From contig MU270025.1 in assembly GCA_021432635.1 (NCBI GenBank), positions 517,244-581,243 on the forward strand: a stretch of DNA of 64,000 nucleotides. Reading direction: 5' to 3'. Numbering within the stretch: position 1 is the stretch's first letter; each line of letters opens with the position of its first letter. The position numbers were made by a program, and so were the translations under genes. This DNA comes from Thozetella sp. PMI_491 (lineage: Eukaryota; Ascomycota; Sordariomycetes; Chaetosphaeriales; Chaetosphaeriaceae). Positions 9,142-17,897 of the stretch are shown here, piece by piece. A model generated the notes under the pieces. That model saw only the letters and a list, made by a program, of their open reading frames with translations, had not been told where the DNA came from and ran no database searches.

Positions 9142-11799
9142 TCAAAGATCCTCCTCTCGCCAATTTTGTAGATGTGTTGATGAGGAGATGGTATCTGGAT
9201 GATCTGGACCAAGCACACGCTGCCGAGTCTGAACACATTCCTCCATCAACGACAAAGCCTCAACTTCTCGTCCCAGATCTTTCCATGTCAAGGCAAGATG
9301 AGCCATATATGCCAGCGTATGTGGATGGTCAGGCCCTAGCTTAGCTTTACTGGTCTCCAGGGCCTGTAGCTCGATTTCTTCGGCCTCATTCAACCGGCCC
9401 TGGTAGTAAAACGTGTTTGCCAAGTAGCTCATAGAAGCCAGTGTATTCGGATGGTTGGTCCCTAGAGTAGCCTTCTGGGCCTCTAGAACCTTTATTTGGA
9501 GCTCCTCGGCTTCATTCAACCGGCCCTGGCTGCGGAACGTCGCCGACAGGTCGATCATATGTGTTAGTGTATCCGGATGGTTGGTCCCTAGTTTAGTCTT
9601 CTGTATGTCTAGAGCCTGTAGTTGGAGCTTCTCAGCCTCATTAATTCGGCCCTGGCGATAAAATATAGCAGCCAGATCAGCCATAACGTCTGCTGTGTCA
9701 GGATGAGCCGCCCCTAGCTTGAGTATGCTGATCTCCAGTGCCTGTCGTCCGAGCTTCTCGGCCTCTTTCAACCGACCTTGCTTCCGAAATATTGAAGTCA
9801 AGTCCCGCATGGCGAGAAGAGTATCTGGATGGTCAGTCCCTAGCTTGGACTTGCTGATCTCCAGTGCCTCCAGCAGAAGTTGCTCGGACTCTTTGAACCG
9901 GCCTTGTTTCCGATACGTGTTTGCCAAATTGATCATACTTCTCAGAGTGCTTTGATCATCAACCTGTATCGTGGTCTTGTAGGTCGTGAAAACATGTACA
10001 TCTAATTCCTCGGCTTCTTTCCAACGGCCTTGGGACCGAAATCGGCTGGCTAAATCGGCCATCCTTGATAGAGTGTCTTCGTGGTTAACTCCCAAATTTA
10101 CTTTGCTCAGCTCCAAGACGTGTATTGTCAGCCTCTCGGATTCATTCCGCCGGCCTTGGTTCCAAATTGCGCGTGACAGACCGTCCATGCTTCTCAGAGC
10201 TTTTGGATGGTTGATTTCATAGATCGTCTCACAGGTAATCATTTCTTTATTGTGCATTCTTTCCGCAATTTCGTAGTTTCCCATCCAGTTTGCATACTGC
10301 CCTGCGTGATGCAAAAGGTCTACCCATATCTCCTCCAGATCGCGGTTTGTCGGTCTATAGTCAATGACCAACTCGACATGCGGGAAGAGTGTCTGGCAGC
10401 TCGGCCAATTCTTGTGCTCCGGAACTGGAAATGCTTCAGAGAGCCTCTGGATGCATTTATCTTGGAACTTCTCTTGCAAATGCTTATCCGTTAGCCAAAG
10501 TTTAATGGAAGACTGCACAAGGCTGTGCATAGAGAATAGGTTCCCTGTTGTGTCCAGCGAGATCAGAGAGTAGTCTCTTAGTTTCAAAATGTCATCCTCG
10601 AACTCCGGTTCGGTATCCGTCGAATCCGGTACCGGGCCTCTGGGGTGTATTGCGCCTGCTTCGTAGTTGGAGCCGATGGTATCTGCATCCTCTATCTGCG
10701 CAATGGGCTCCCGGTCCGGTCTAAGAATGGACTCGGGAATGCTCTGTGGGTCGAAAAAAGCCATGAGAGAGAGAAGGTCCACGGCGGATTTCCTTTCGCT
10801 GTATATTTGAGCAATGGACATTAATCCAGTGTTGAGGACGGCATTCGACTGGTCAACGTCACGATGGAGATCTTTCCGAACATTGTTGAGGAGGTGGTTT
10901 CTCCTTTGCTCACTCTCTCCGAAATCGGTTAAATATTTGTGTATTGACATCCTCGGCGCCCTATGAGTGATATACGCTGCAGCTTGACTAAGAGCCAGAG
11001 GAATCCTGTTGAGCTTGTTGATTAGGTCCGCCGCGGCGTTACGGTCGCGAACAATATCCAATTTTTTCTCGAGTAGAGAAAGAGCTTCCGAGGGGTCCAT
11101 TGGTCCAATTTGAATGACATTTGCACTGCCTCCACAAAAGTCGAGACCGATGCTGTAATTGCGTGTCGTGAGAAGAGTAAAGCCATGGCCACTCTGAGGG
11201 ATGTACGACGCCAAGGGGTGTGTCTCTGCCACGTTCCCCGGCGCGTCGAGGAATTGGGTATAGTCATCAGCGCTATCAATAACTAAAACCCATTTTCCGT
11301 TGTGTCTATTCGACAACCACTGGTGGACCAGCCGGCATATGTCCACGCCCTGGTTCGTTCGACCAGGAAGCTTGACATTGTCGGCGATATCCCGAAAAGC
11401 CTTCTCGAACCGTGCGCGCGACGCGGCATGCACCCAAAACACCCAGGTGTCGGGTCTGCTTTCGGCGATACGATGTGCAAAATGGATGGCCAGTTGAGAC
11501 TTTCCAATACCTCCAAGACCGGCCAGGGCTAGACGACCCGGCGGGCCGGAACTTCGCTTGAGTATCTGGTCAAGAAGGTCGCCACGGCTGATGAAGTCGG
11601 GGTTGGTGGAGTAGGGAATGAAACTAGTCGGCTCGGGAGTGTTCTCGGGCAGTTCTATAGAGGTCAGTCTCTGCGACGCACTGAGGACGGATTCGTTGTA
11701 TCCCTTACCTGGTGCATGAAAGTTGTTCGTGACGATCTCTCCGTAGTTCATTCCCGTCACGACTGATTGTTGGGCATGGCCCACGCGCATTTGAGACAT
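9142..11799 (-). CDS. NB-ARC/TPR NLR-type STAND protein with N-terminal amyloid-like motif (885 aa)
   Basis: Signal-transducing ATPase of the fungal NLR type, single exon. The open frame extends to 11850, but that codon is TTG; the first ATG is at 11799 (MSQMRVGHAQ). Residues 10-26 (QSVVTGMNYGEIVTNNF and its preceding Q) sit before the NTPase and match the C-terminus of the divergent neighbour. The NB-ARC follows: P-loop GLGGIGKS (residues 94-101), Walker B WVLVIDSADD (170-179), LLTTRN and an IPLALSQAAAY GLPL-like block. The C-terminal third is about nine 42-residue TPRs with signatures such as QGRLNEAEELQ and LGTNHPDTL, near 9170..10310. In characterised fungal systems, ligand binding to the repeats triggers oligomerisation and the N-terminal motif templates amyloid folding in a partner effector. 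That role is inferred here from architecture and gene arrangement. Confidence 0.9.
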   Translation of the reverse strand: MSQMRVGHAQQSVVTGMNYGEIVTNNFHAPGKGYNESVLSASQRLTSIELPENTPEPTSFIPYSTNPDFISRGDLLDQILKRSSGPPGRLALAGLGGIGKSQLAIHFAHRIAESRPDTWVFWVHAASRARFEKAFRDIADNVKLPGRTNQGVDICRLVHQWLSNRHNGKWVLVIDSADDYTQFLDAPGNVAETHPLASYIPQSGHGFTLLTTRNYSIGLDFCGGSANVIQIGPMDPSEALSLLEKKLDIVRDRNAAADLINKLNRIPLALSQAAAYITHRAPRMSIHKYLTDFGESEQRRNHLLNNVRKDLHRDVDQSNAVLNTGLMSIAQIYSERKSAVDLLSLMAFFDPQSIPESILRPDREPIAQIEDADTIGSNYEAGAIHPRGPVPDSTDTEPEFEDDILKLRDYSLISLDTTGNLFSMHSLVQSSIKLWLTDKHLQEKFQDKCIQRLSEAFPVPEHKNWPSCQTLFPHVELVIDYRPTNRDLEEIWVDLLHHAGQYANWMGNYEIAERMHNKEMITCETIYEINHPKALRSMDGLSRAIWNQGRRNESERLTIHVLELSKVNLGVNHEDTLSRMADLASRFRSQGRWKEAEELDVHVFTTYKTTIQVDDQSTLRSMINLANTYRKQGRFKESEQLLLEALEISKSKLGTDHPDTLLAMRDLTSIFRKQGRLKEAEKLGRQALEISILKLGAAHPDTADVMADLAAIFYRQGRINEAEKLQLQALDIQKTKLGTNHPDTLTHMIDLSATFRSQGRLNEAEELQIKVLEAQKATLGTNHPNTLASMSYLANTFYYQGRLNEAEEIELQALETSKAKLGPDHPHTLAYMAHLALTWKDLGREVEALSLMEECVQTRQRVLGPDHPDTISSSTHLQNWREEDL
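9170..10310 (-). repeat. Tandem 126-bp TPR-coding repeats (about nine units)
   Basis: Each unit codes for 42 residues with the pattern QGRxxEAExLxxxALExxKxxLGxxHPDTLxxMxxLAxxF. Several neighbouring units are also close at DNA level; on the plus strand a ccggccctgg or cggccttg block recurs about every 126 bp. Such near-identical sensor repeats are typical of fungal NLRs, where they can expand, contract and recombine. Confidence 0.8.
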
Positions 11800-11992
11800 G
11801 TTCGCGGCGCAATCACCGACTTTTTGGAAAGAAGACGAACTCGTTATCAAAAGCCTTGTCAGGTTCTAAGTTGTGCATTTGGTCAGTCGGTGGTGCGGCT
11901 GAGCAACTTTTCACGTGCCGGCTGCCTTAAGTTACAACCACTCAGATTCCGCGAGGCCGCCAGCCTGGATACGCGTTACTACCAACATCTCA
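11800..11992. promoter_or_regulatory. Short divergent (bidirectional) promoter between NLR and HeLo-like genes
   Basis: Only 193 bp separate the NLR ATG (11799, minus) from the HeLo-like ATG (11993, plus). Both promoters must lie in or overlap this interval, so coupled expression is likely. No clear TATA box was seen. Confidence 0.6.
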
Positions 11993-12880
11993 ATGGCAGA
12001 TCCGTTGTCCATCACGGCAGCTATTATTGGCATTGCTACGCCAGCGGCCCATGGCGTACGGCTCCTACTAGATGACATTCAGCGCATCAAGGACGCACCG
12101 GCTAATATCAAAGCTCTAGGAAGCGAGCTAGATGCCCTCAATAGCGTTGTCAAGTCGCTTCAGAGCTTGGAGCTGGAGCCTTTGGGTGGTACCATCGCGG
12201 CTCAGGCGCAAGATGCGGAGAGACTATGCGGCGAGTCCTGCGCCAAGTTCCAACAGGACCTTCGTCGCTGGACCCGGCACGGTGATGGCGAAACACTAGC
12301 CTGGCGTGACCAGCTAAAGATTGGCTTCTTCAAGCAGCGCCAGATACAAACCATGTCTACATTGTTGCAGCGCTGTAAAGGAACGCTTTCTCTGGTCCTC
12401 GCTACGGCGACCCTGTGCGTCGACTTGTTGTCCCCTCAAAACTAGCGGTTGCGCTGGCGCGTACTAATACGATATAGTTTCGCCTCCTTGAATGGCGGAC
12501 ACGTCGACAGCAGCACCGTAGGCGCTGCCGCCAACCCAGAAGCGGATATAGCATCTGCGATTGAGGAGACAAATCAGCAGCTTCAGGATGCTGTAGGCCA
12601 GTACCGGGCGCTTGCCAGAGTGAGAAACGATGCCAATGATGATGCCCAAGACAGGAGCAGTGCAGTGGACCAGGTTGTCGACGAGGAGGAGTTTTTGGAC
12701 ATATCGCAGACACTACTCAAAGCTCTGCTCGCCAAGGCCCAAAAGGTGGCTGCGTCAGGGCAAACGGGCGGAGACCGCGTGTCTGTGCAGGTTCAAACCG
12801 CTAATCAAAGCATTGTAAGCGGGATCAACCGAGGCAGCATCAGCTATACATATGGTGGGCCGCAGAGAGGTACTGCCTAG
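11993..12880 (+). CDS. HeLo-like domain protein with C-terminal amyloid-like motif; probable cell-death effector partner of the NLR (274 aa)
   Basis: Exons 11993..12414 and 12478..12880. The 63-nt intron (gtgcgt donor, tactaatac branch, atatag acceptor) joins LVLATATL to FASLNGG in frame. The N-terminus, MADPLSITAAIIGIATPAA followed by HGVRLLLDDIQ, matches the HeLo-like N-terminal domain found on many fungal STAND proteins; here it is free-standing. A helical middle ends in a Q/G-rich tail at residues 238-274 containing QSIVSGINRGSISYTYG (251-267), the counterpart of QSVVTGMNYGEIVTNNF in the adjacent NLR. HeLo-type domains in HET-S and HELL proteins permeabilise membranes after amyloid templating of the C-terminal motif. 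By analogy this is the executioner of the pair. The domain assignment is strong; the amyloid function is inferred. Confidence 0.85.
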
Positions 12881-13416
12881 GGCGTTGTCAGCTAGAATGA
12901 CATCTGGACTTGCTTCTGCCTTCCCATGCTTATGACCGCCTAAACATCTAAACAGGGCGAGGGGTGCAGAGTATCTTGGGCATTTTCATTCTTGGCTAGA
13001 TCAGCCTTTGCTCATCTAGTTTAGTAGAGGCTTGGCGTGATCATATCCTGAGCTGTGCCTTCCTATAACTAGCAGCTGCAAGCTGCCTGTGGTGGGTCGC
13101 CGCCAGAGCTTCGGACCTCCCTAATCAGGAATCAGGACGTATGCAACCTTGCATCGGCGCGCATTCGCGGACTTACCTCACAGCGCTTACGACGCGAATC
13201 AACCATCAATCTACGTATATAGGATACGTCAGCTACACACGCAAAAGAAGCCGTTGGCTCCCTCGCTTTTCGCTTTATAAAAGTGCTGCCAGCATCAGCC
13301 CTCTAATCCATCAACCAGCATATTTCAAGCTGGTATCTGCATCTTGAACTTTCTTGTTAGCCTTGCCTTCGAACCACCATCACCCGAACTTCGCATAAAA
13401 CCTGCTCAAAGCACAC
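12881..13416. other. Intergenic, upstream region of the beta-lactamase-family gene
   Basis: No gene recognised. It includes a TATA-like site at 13276..13283 and short pyrimidine-rich stretches before the start codon. Confidence 0.5.
13276..13283 (+). promoter_or_regulatory. TATA box of the beta-lactamase-family gene
   Basis: The sequence TATAAAAG lies about 133 bp upstream of the ATG at 13417 and is followed by C/A-rich leader sequence, a plausible core promoter layout for a filamentous fungus. Confidence 0.5.
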
Positions 13417-14886
13417 ATGTCGGACGATTTCTTCACTAAGCTCGAGGGTCTGCTCTCTTCCCAGGATGCCGCATATAGCGACGCGGCATCTTTCGTAGCC
13501 AGCCTGGGCATCCCCTCTGCCTCAGTGGCGATTCTGGATAATGGCAGCATTTCGGCGCACACTTTCTCCACAGTTGGTGACGGGACAGACACCTTGTTCC
13601 AGGCGTGCAGCATCTCCAAGCCGATGGCGGGCCTGGCCACGATGAAACTGATTGAGGAGGGCAAGCTCCAACTCGATGATACGCTCCCGCACCTCGTCGA
13701 GCCCGATGTCTGGGCCATCCTCAGCCAAGGCGCGGGCCCAGAGAAGCTGGCTCTTCTCGAGACCGTGACCCTCACCCAGCTCCTCAGCCACACCGCCGGC
13801 TTCTCGATCCATGGCTTTCAGGGCTACGTACCAGGAGCTACTCTGCCGACGGTGCGCGAAATCCTTATCGGTAGGAGCCCGGCCAACACGAGGCCCATCG
13901 AGCTCACCGGCCTGCCGGGATTCTGCCATTCATACTCAGGCGGCGGCTTCACGGTGCTGCAGCTCGTCTTGGAGAAGGCAGCCCAACTACCCTTCCCCAA
14001 GTTAATGCAGAAGCTCGTTCTCGATCCGCTCGGAATGACGCGCTCGTTCTACGCCTTGCAACCTGAGGAGAAGGACTACGCCAGCGCCTACTTCACCGGA
14101 TATACCCCTGCCGATGTTCCTGCGGTCAATATCCCAGAGCAAGCCGCCGCGGGGCTCTGGACCACCCCGAGCGATCTGCTCAAGGCCGTGCACGCAGTGC
14201 AGCTGTCACTCAGCGCGGGTGAAGGGGAAATCACATATCTCCGGCGCGAGATCGCTCAGCAGATGCTCACAGAAGTCGACGGTGGGTACGGGCTCTCCTG
14301 GAGAGCACCGCGTGACAAGGGTGACGGATTCGGCCACTCCGGACAAAACTGGCCCGGCTGGATTTGCTTCGCGTTCGGCTACGCAGACCTAAAGAGCTTT
14401 CTTGGAGACGCACCCGAGGGTGCGGACCCTCTGCTCACGGGGTGCGGGATAAGCATCATGACGAACTCGTGCGAAGGGGCTGAGGGTGCAATGAAGATTG
14501 TCGAGGCAATTGGCTACCTCAAAGGTTGGCCGAATCATCCCCAGATAACCGCAGCCAGGTGGGTGCCGCTGCAAGCTGTTGGGACGGAGACTCCTACGGA
14601 CTGGAAGGAGTGGACCGGGACTTGGGTCGACGACGACAAGAGGGTGTTCACCGTTGCTCACAACTCGGCCGGCCAGCCCACGTTCTTGTTCGCAAAGCTC
14701 CCCCCGCTCAGGCTCGTTCCGGCCGCCATTGTACCGGAGGTGTACAGTGGTAAAGGATCTTCAATCGACCTTAGGATCCCCGCTCTTGAGATGATGATCA
14801 GACTAGGTTGGAATGGAGAGGCTCGGATTGTCCAGGTGTGGTACGGAGGTAACCTCAGTGTGACCGATCTCAAGAAGGCGGATTAA
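13417..14886 (+). CDS. Serine beta-lactamase / penicillin-binding-protein-like hydrolase (489 aa)
   Basis: Intronless member of the class C beta-lactamase family (PF00144 type). The catalytic motifs are in order: SISK at residues 65-68 (S-x-x-K; nucleophile Ser65, Lys68), YSG at 173-175 and HSG at 307-309 in place of bacterial KTG. Family blocks such as LLSHTAGF, DPLGMTRSF and GGYGLSW are present. A C-terminal segment of about 110 residues (from PTDWKEWTGTW) forms the extra lipocalin-like part seen in many such proteins. There is no signal peptide, so it is probably cytosolic. Fungal members include acyltransferases and esterases of secondary metabolism as well as peptidases; the substrate cannot be told. 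A PhzF-like gene follows in the same direction and a methyltransferase after that. Confidence 0.88.
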   Translation: MSDDFFTKLEGLLSSQDAAYSDAASFVASLGIPSASVAILDNGSISAHTFSTVGDGTDTLFQACSISKPMAGLATMKLIEEGKLQLDDTLPHLVEPDVWAILSQGAGPEKLALLETVTLTQLLSHTAGFSIHGFQGYVPGATLPTVREILIGRSPANTRPIELTGLPGFCHSYSGGGFTVLQLVLEKAAQLPFPKLMQKLVLDPLGMTRSFYALQPEEKDYASAYFTGYTPADVPAVNIPEQAAAGLWTTPSDLLKAVHAVQLSLSAGEGEITYLRREIAQQMLTEVDGGYGLSWRAPRDKGDGFGHSGQNWPGWICFAFGYADLKSFLGDAPEGADPLLTGCGISIMTNSCEGAEGAMKIVEAIGYLKGWPNHPQITAARWVPLQAVGTETPTDWKEWTGTWVDDDKRVFTVAHNSAGQPTFLFAKLPPLRLVPAAIVPEVYSGKGSSIDLRIPALEMMIRLGWNGEARIVQVWYGGNLSVTDLKKAD

Positions 14887-15197
14887 GGATTCACGTTTCA
14901 CTGTGTTGGTTGGTAGAATTGTCTTATTTGCTTGTGAGATATTGTTCAGATCTACTAGGTAATCGAAGGGGGTCTAGCATGGCAGGGAGCTTGGATTGTA
15001 GCCCTAGTTTAGCAAGTTCCTTAGAATAGTTATTAAAATACTATAACTAGTTACATGAGTATCTGTGATGTAGTGGGTCCAAGGTGTGCTTCGTGACTCA
15101 CGGTTACCCCACCAGATCTACTAGACAAAAGGCTCCTGATTCCCTCCTCAGATACCAGGCCACGATTCAGCGCTCTATCGTTTATTATTTGCACAAC

Positions 15198-16127
15198 ATG
15201 GCTCCAAGGCTCTCTTTTGTGACGCTCGATGTCTTCACGGAGACCCAGTTCGCCGGCAACCCTGTGGCCATAGTCAAGGTACCTCGAGATGCGGTGCTGA
15301 GGCAGGATCAAAAGCAACGCATTGCGCTCGAGTTCAACTTATCCGAGACCGTCTTTCTTCACGAGCAAACTGAAAGCCAGGCTATCGAAGGAGTCGTCAA
15401 GGCCGACATCTTCAACCCGGTCGCCGAGCACCCCTTTGCTGGTCATCCAACGGTTGGCCTCTCCAACTACTTGCTTCGTCATCAGCCTCCTGAAAGGCAA
15501 ACGCGAATAGTCGCATTACTGCTTAAAGCAGGGCGATTCGATATCAGCCTCAATGAATCCATCGGAGGTATCCAGATTGCGCTAGCACACGCCGTGCATG
15601 TCCACGCCAACCCATCGCTTCTCAAAAGGCTAGGCAATCTCCCAGTTGTTAGTATCGTCAAGGGTATGACGTTTGCACTTGCGAATCTGCCCTCCTTGGA
15701 AGAGCTGGGGAAGCAAACGCAAAATTTAGTAGGTGCCGAGAATACCCACTCCTCGACGTCGCTGCTTGACGAAGGGTGGCAGGCTGGCATGCTGGCGACC
15801 TACTTCTATGTCGAGATGGGTTACGAGAACGGCAGCGACGGAGTCAAGCAACGGAAGCTTCGTACGAGGATGTTCAGCAGACGGGAGGACCCCGGAACTG
15901 GGTCGGCAGCCAGCGCCTTGGTTTCCTTTCTCACGCTGCAGGAAAAGCACCCCGGCAGGTATCGGTATCACCTTATCCAAGGCATTGAGCTAGGGCGGGA
16001 GAACCATATTTATCTTGAAGTGATGGTAAAGCAGAATTCTGTTGGCGGTTTCATGGAGGTTGACCAGGTAGTGCTTAGCGGGCAGGCGGTATTGAATATG
16101 GAAGGGACTGTAGCTATTCCTCACTAG
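15198..16127 (+). CDS. PhzF-like isomerase/epimerase family protein (309 aa)
   Basis: Intronless PhzF family protein. The frame is open upstream to 15084, but the proper start is ATG at 15198 (MAPRLSFVTLDVFTETQFAG), exactly where the family fold begins. Key features are the FAGNPVAIV block, NLSETVFL with the catalytic glutamate at residue 50 (the PhzF Glu45 position), the AEHPFAGHPTVG motif, and DPGTGSAASAL near the C-terminus, which corresponds to the second half-site. Length (about 300 residues) is normal. PhzF proteins are cofactor-free isomerases acting on small acids; most fungal members have unknown substrates. It lies 311 bp downstream of the beta-lactamase-family gene in the same orientation. 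Confidence 0.9.
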   Translation: MAPRLSFVTLDVFTETQFAGNPVAIVKVPRDAVLRQDQKQRIALEFNLSETVFLHEQTESQAIEGVVKADIFNPVAEHPFAGHPTVGLSNYLLRHQPPERQTRIVALLLKAGRFDISLNESIGGIQIALAHAVHVHANPSLLKRLGNLPVVSIVKGMTFALANLPSLEELGKQTQNLVGAENTHSSTSLLDEGWQAGMLATYFYVEMGYENGSDGVKQRKLRTRMFSRREDPGTGSAASALVSFLTLQEKHPGRYRYHLIQGIELGRENHIYLEVMVKQNSVGGFMEVDQVVLSGQAVLNMEGTVAIPH

Positions 16128-16941
16128 GAAACCAGCTTTTCCTCCTGTTATTACCCCGTATCGCCTCCGCCAGTGGCAAATACTTCTCAAGCTCAGGCAC
16201 CGAGCTACCATAGGATCTTGAAACAGCGTTTGGATTACATCGACTTCAAATAACCCCCTTCTGATCTTGCAGGCTCCAGATTGGCTTGAGAAGACCTCGC
16301 TTGGGAGCTAGTTGACGGCTGTTGGGAATACGTGACCACGGTCCGCACCAAGTCTTTACAACAATTCCGTCACAATCAAATCGCCGAGTTGTAGAACATG
16401 CCACGGTGTAAAGTGGTTGATTTGTATACCTCCAGCGGCCTGTTCCTCGCGATTGTTGGCGAATGCAGGCGGCTCGCACAAATAACCCAAGATCTTGAGG
16501 ACCGGTTGAGCCGCAGAACGGCAACAATGTCGAGATCGTCGGGCCTATTTATTTATGCAAGTACTTTATGCACAGTCGGGCCGGAGCAATAGTCACCCCT
16601 TGCTTTCCGTAAATGGCTAGAAGTCTGCAAGATAGGGACCACGACGCTCAGCTTGACCCTGATCCGCACTCATAGGTTCAGCTTTCCTCAACGTCGTATC
16701 GCCCGCATTGTTCACTTTGTAGGTGCAGGCTAAGTGTTTCGCTTGAACGGGTCATCCCGGGGCCGCTGGGTAGCTGCCCAAGGCTCAAGCCTACTCGCCT
16801 TGTTCACAAGCCTCGCCACGTTCTTCTTGCAAAGCCGTACATGCACGCATGATATAATTATTGCCCCACGTATCGCCTAAACACGCTCCTCAGGTTTGAA
16901 GCGTCAAATAAACCGAAGCGCAATTGGCGCAATTGGAAGCA
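16128..16941. other. Intergenic, upstream of the methyltransferase gene
   Basis: No gene recognised; the frames here are short and featureless. Confidence 0.45.
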
Positions 16942-17823
16942 ATGGAGTCGCAAGAGACACCAAACCCGGCACTGACAACTGCCTCGGCGGAGGGGCCGCT
17001 CAGCGGGCCGCAAGAGTCTCTTCTCATCACCTTGTATGCCAAACGTCAAGATTTTCGCTCCCCCAAGCCGCTCCTGGGAGACAAGTGGGCGGCGGACGTG
17101 TTCGAGAAGATGGGAGATATCCAAGACATTGAAACGCGTCTGAAAGGCACCCCAGTCTCCATCACAAGCGTGACAGTGCGCGCACGCTGTCTGGACAACT
17201 GGATCGTCGAGTTCCTGGCCGCGCACCCTACTGCTACTGTGCTACACCTCGCCTGCGGTCTGGACACGCGTGCGCTGCGCCTGCAGGATCAGTGCGGCTC
17301 CGGCGTCCGCTGGATCGATCTCGACCTTCCCGATGTAGTCAAGCTGCGGAGGAGGCTTGCAATGCCGCCGCCGGAGAACGTGGGCGAGTATACTCTCGTG
17401 GGGGCTTCGGCCACGGACCAAGGCTGGCTCGAAGATATCCCTGCCGACCGGCCCACCGTGGTGGTGTTCGAAGGGCTGACGATGTACCTCGCACTAGAGG
17501 ATGGCAAAGCCATGATTCAGCGGCTAGTCAGCTACTTCCCTTCGGGTCAGCTACTCTTCGACTCCATGTCTCCTCTCTCGTTGAAAGTGCTGAATGGGTA
17601 CTTGTATTGGAAGGGGAACTGGAACTTCCGGTTCCACTGGGGAGTTGGCAACCCCAAAGACGTTGAGACTTTCCACGATCGCATCAAACTAATGGACGTA
17701 GTATCCATGTACCATGGCCCAGGTACGGAAGAGCTTCCACTCCAAGGCCGTGTTTTCTTCTATGTCATGTCATGGGTTCCCTATCTGAGTCACTTTTTTA
17801 TCTACCTTAGGTATAAGTTTTGA
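16942..17823 (+). CDS. SAM-dependent O-methyltransferase, TcmP/leucine carboxyl methyltransferase type (293 aa)
   Basis: Intronless. The open frame begins with a TTG at 16924; the first ATG is 16942 (MESQETPNPALTTASAEGPL). The SAM-binding region reads TVLHLACGLDTRALRL, followed by VRWIDLDLPDVVKLRR, which is diagnostic of the LCM/TcmP O-methyltransferase family (PF04072). RPTVVVFEGLTMYL corresponds to motif III. N-terminal YAKRQDFRSPKPLLGDKWA is also typical. The C-terminus ends in a hydrophobic stretch, FFYVMSWVPYLSHFFIYL, which may contact membranes or a hydrophobic substrate. In fungi such enzymes often methylate polyketides or small acids. It is convergent with the FAD monooxygenase immediately downstream, which suggests a tailoring pair in a small metabolic cluster. 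Confidence 0.88.
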   Translation: MESQETPNPALTTASAEGPLSGPQESLLITLYAKRQDFRSPKPLLGDKWAADVFEKMGDIQDIETRLKGTPVSITSVTVRARCLDNWIVEFLAAHPTATVLHLACGLDTRALRLQDQCGSGVRWIDLDLPDVVKLRRRLAMPPPENVGEYTLVGASATDQGWLEDIPADRPTVVVFEGLTMYLALEDGKAMIQRLVSYFPSGQLLFDSMSPLSLKVLNGYLYWKGNWNFRFHWGVGNPKDVETFHDRIKLMDVVSMYHGPGTEELPLQGRVFFYVMSWVPYLSHFFIYLRYKF

Positions 17824-17897
17824 AGCAAATGGCTTGACTTTGAACCCGTATATTCTCTCCGATCGTTGTAGGAGATACTGCTATACTATTAGCTCTT

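Noticed and set aside
11800..11850. N-terminal extension of the NLR frame to 11850
   Set aside because: The frame is open but begins with TTG; the first ATG is 11799, which also places the amyloid-like motif at the very N-terminus.
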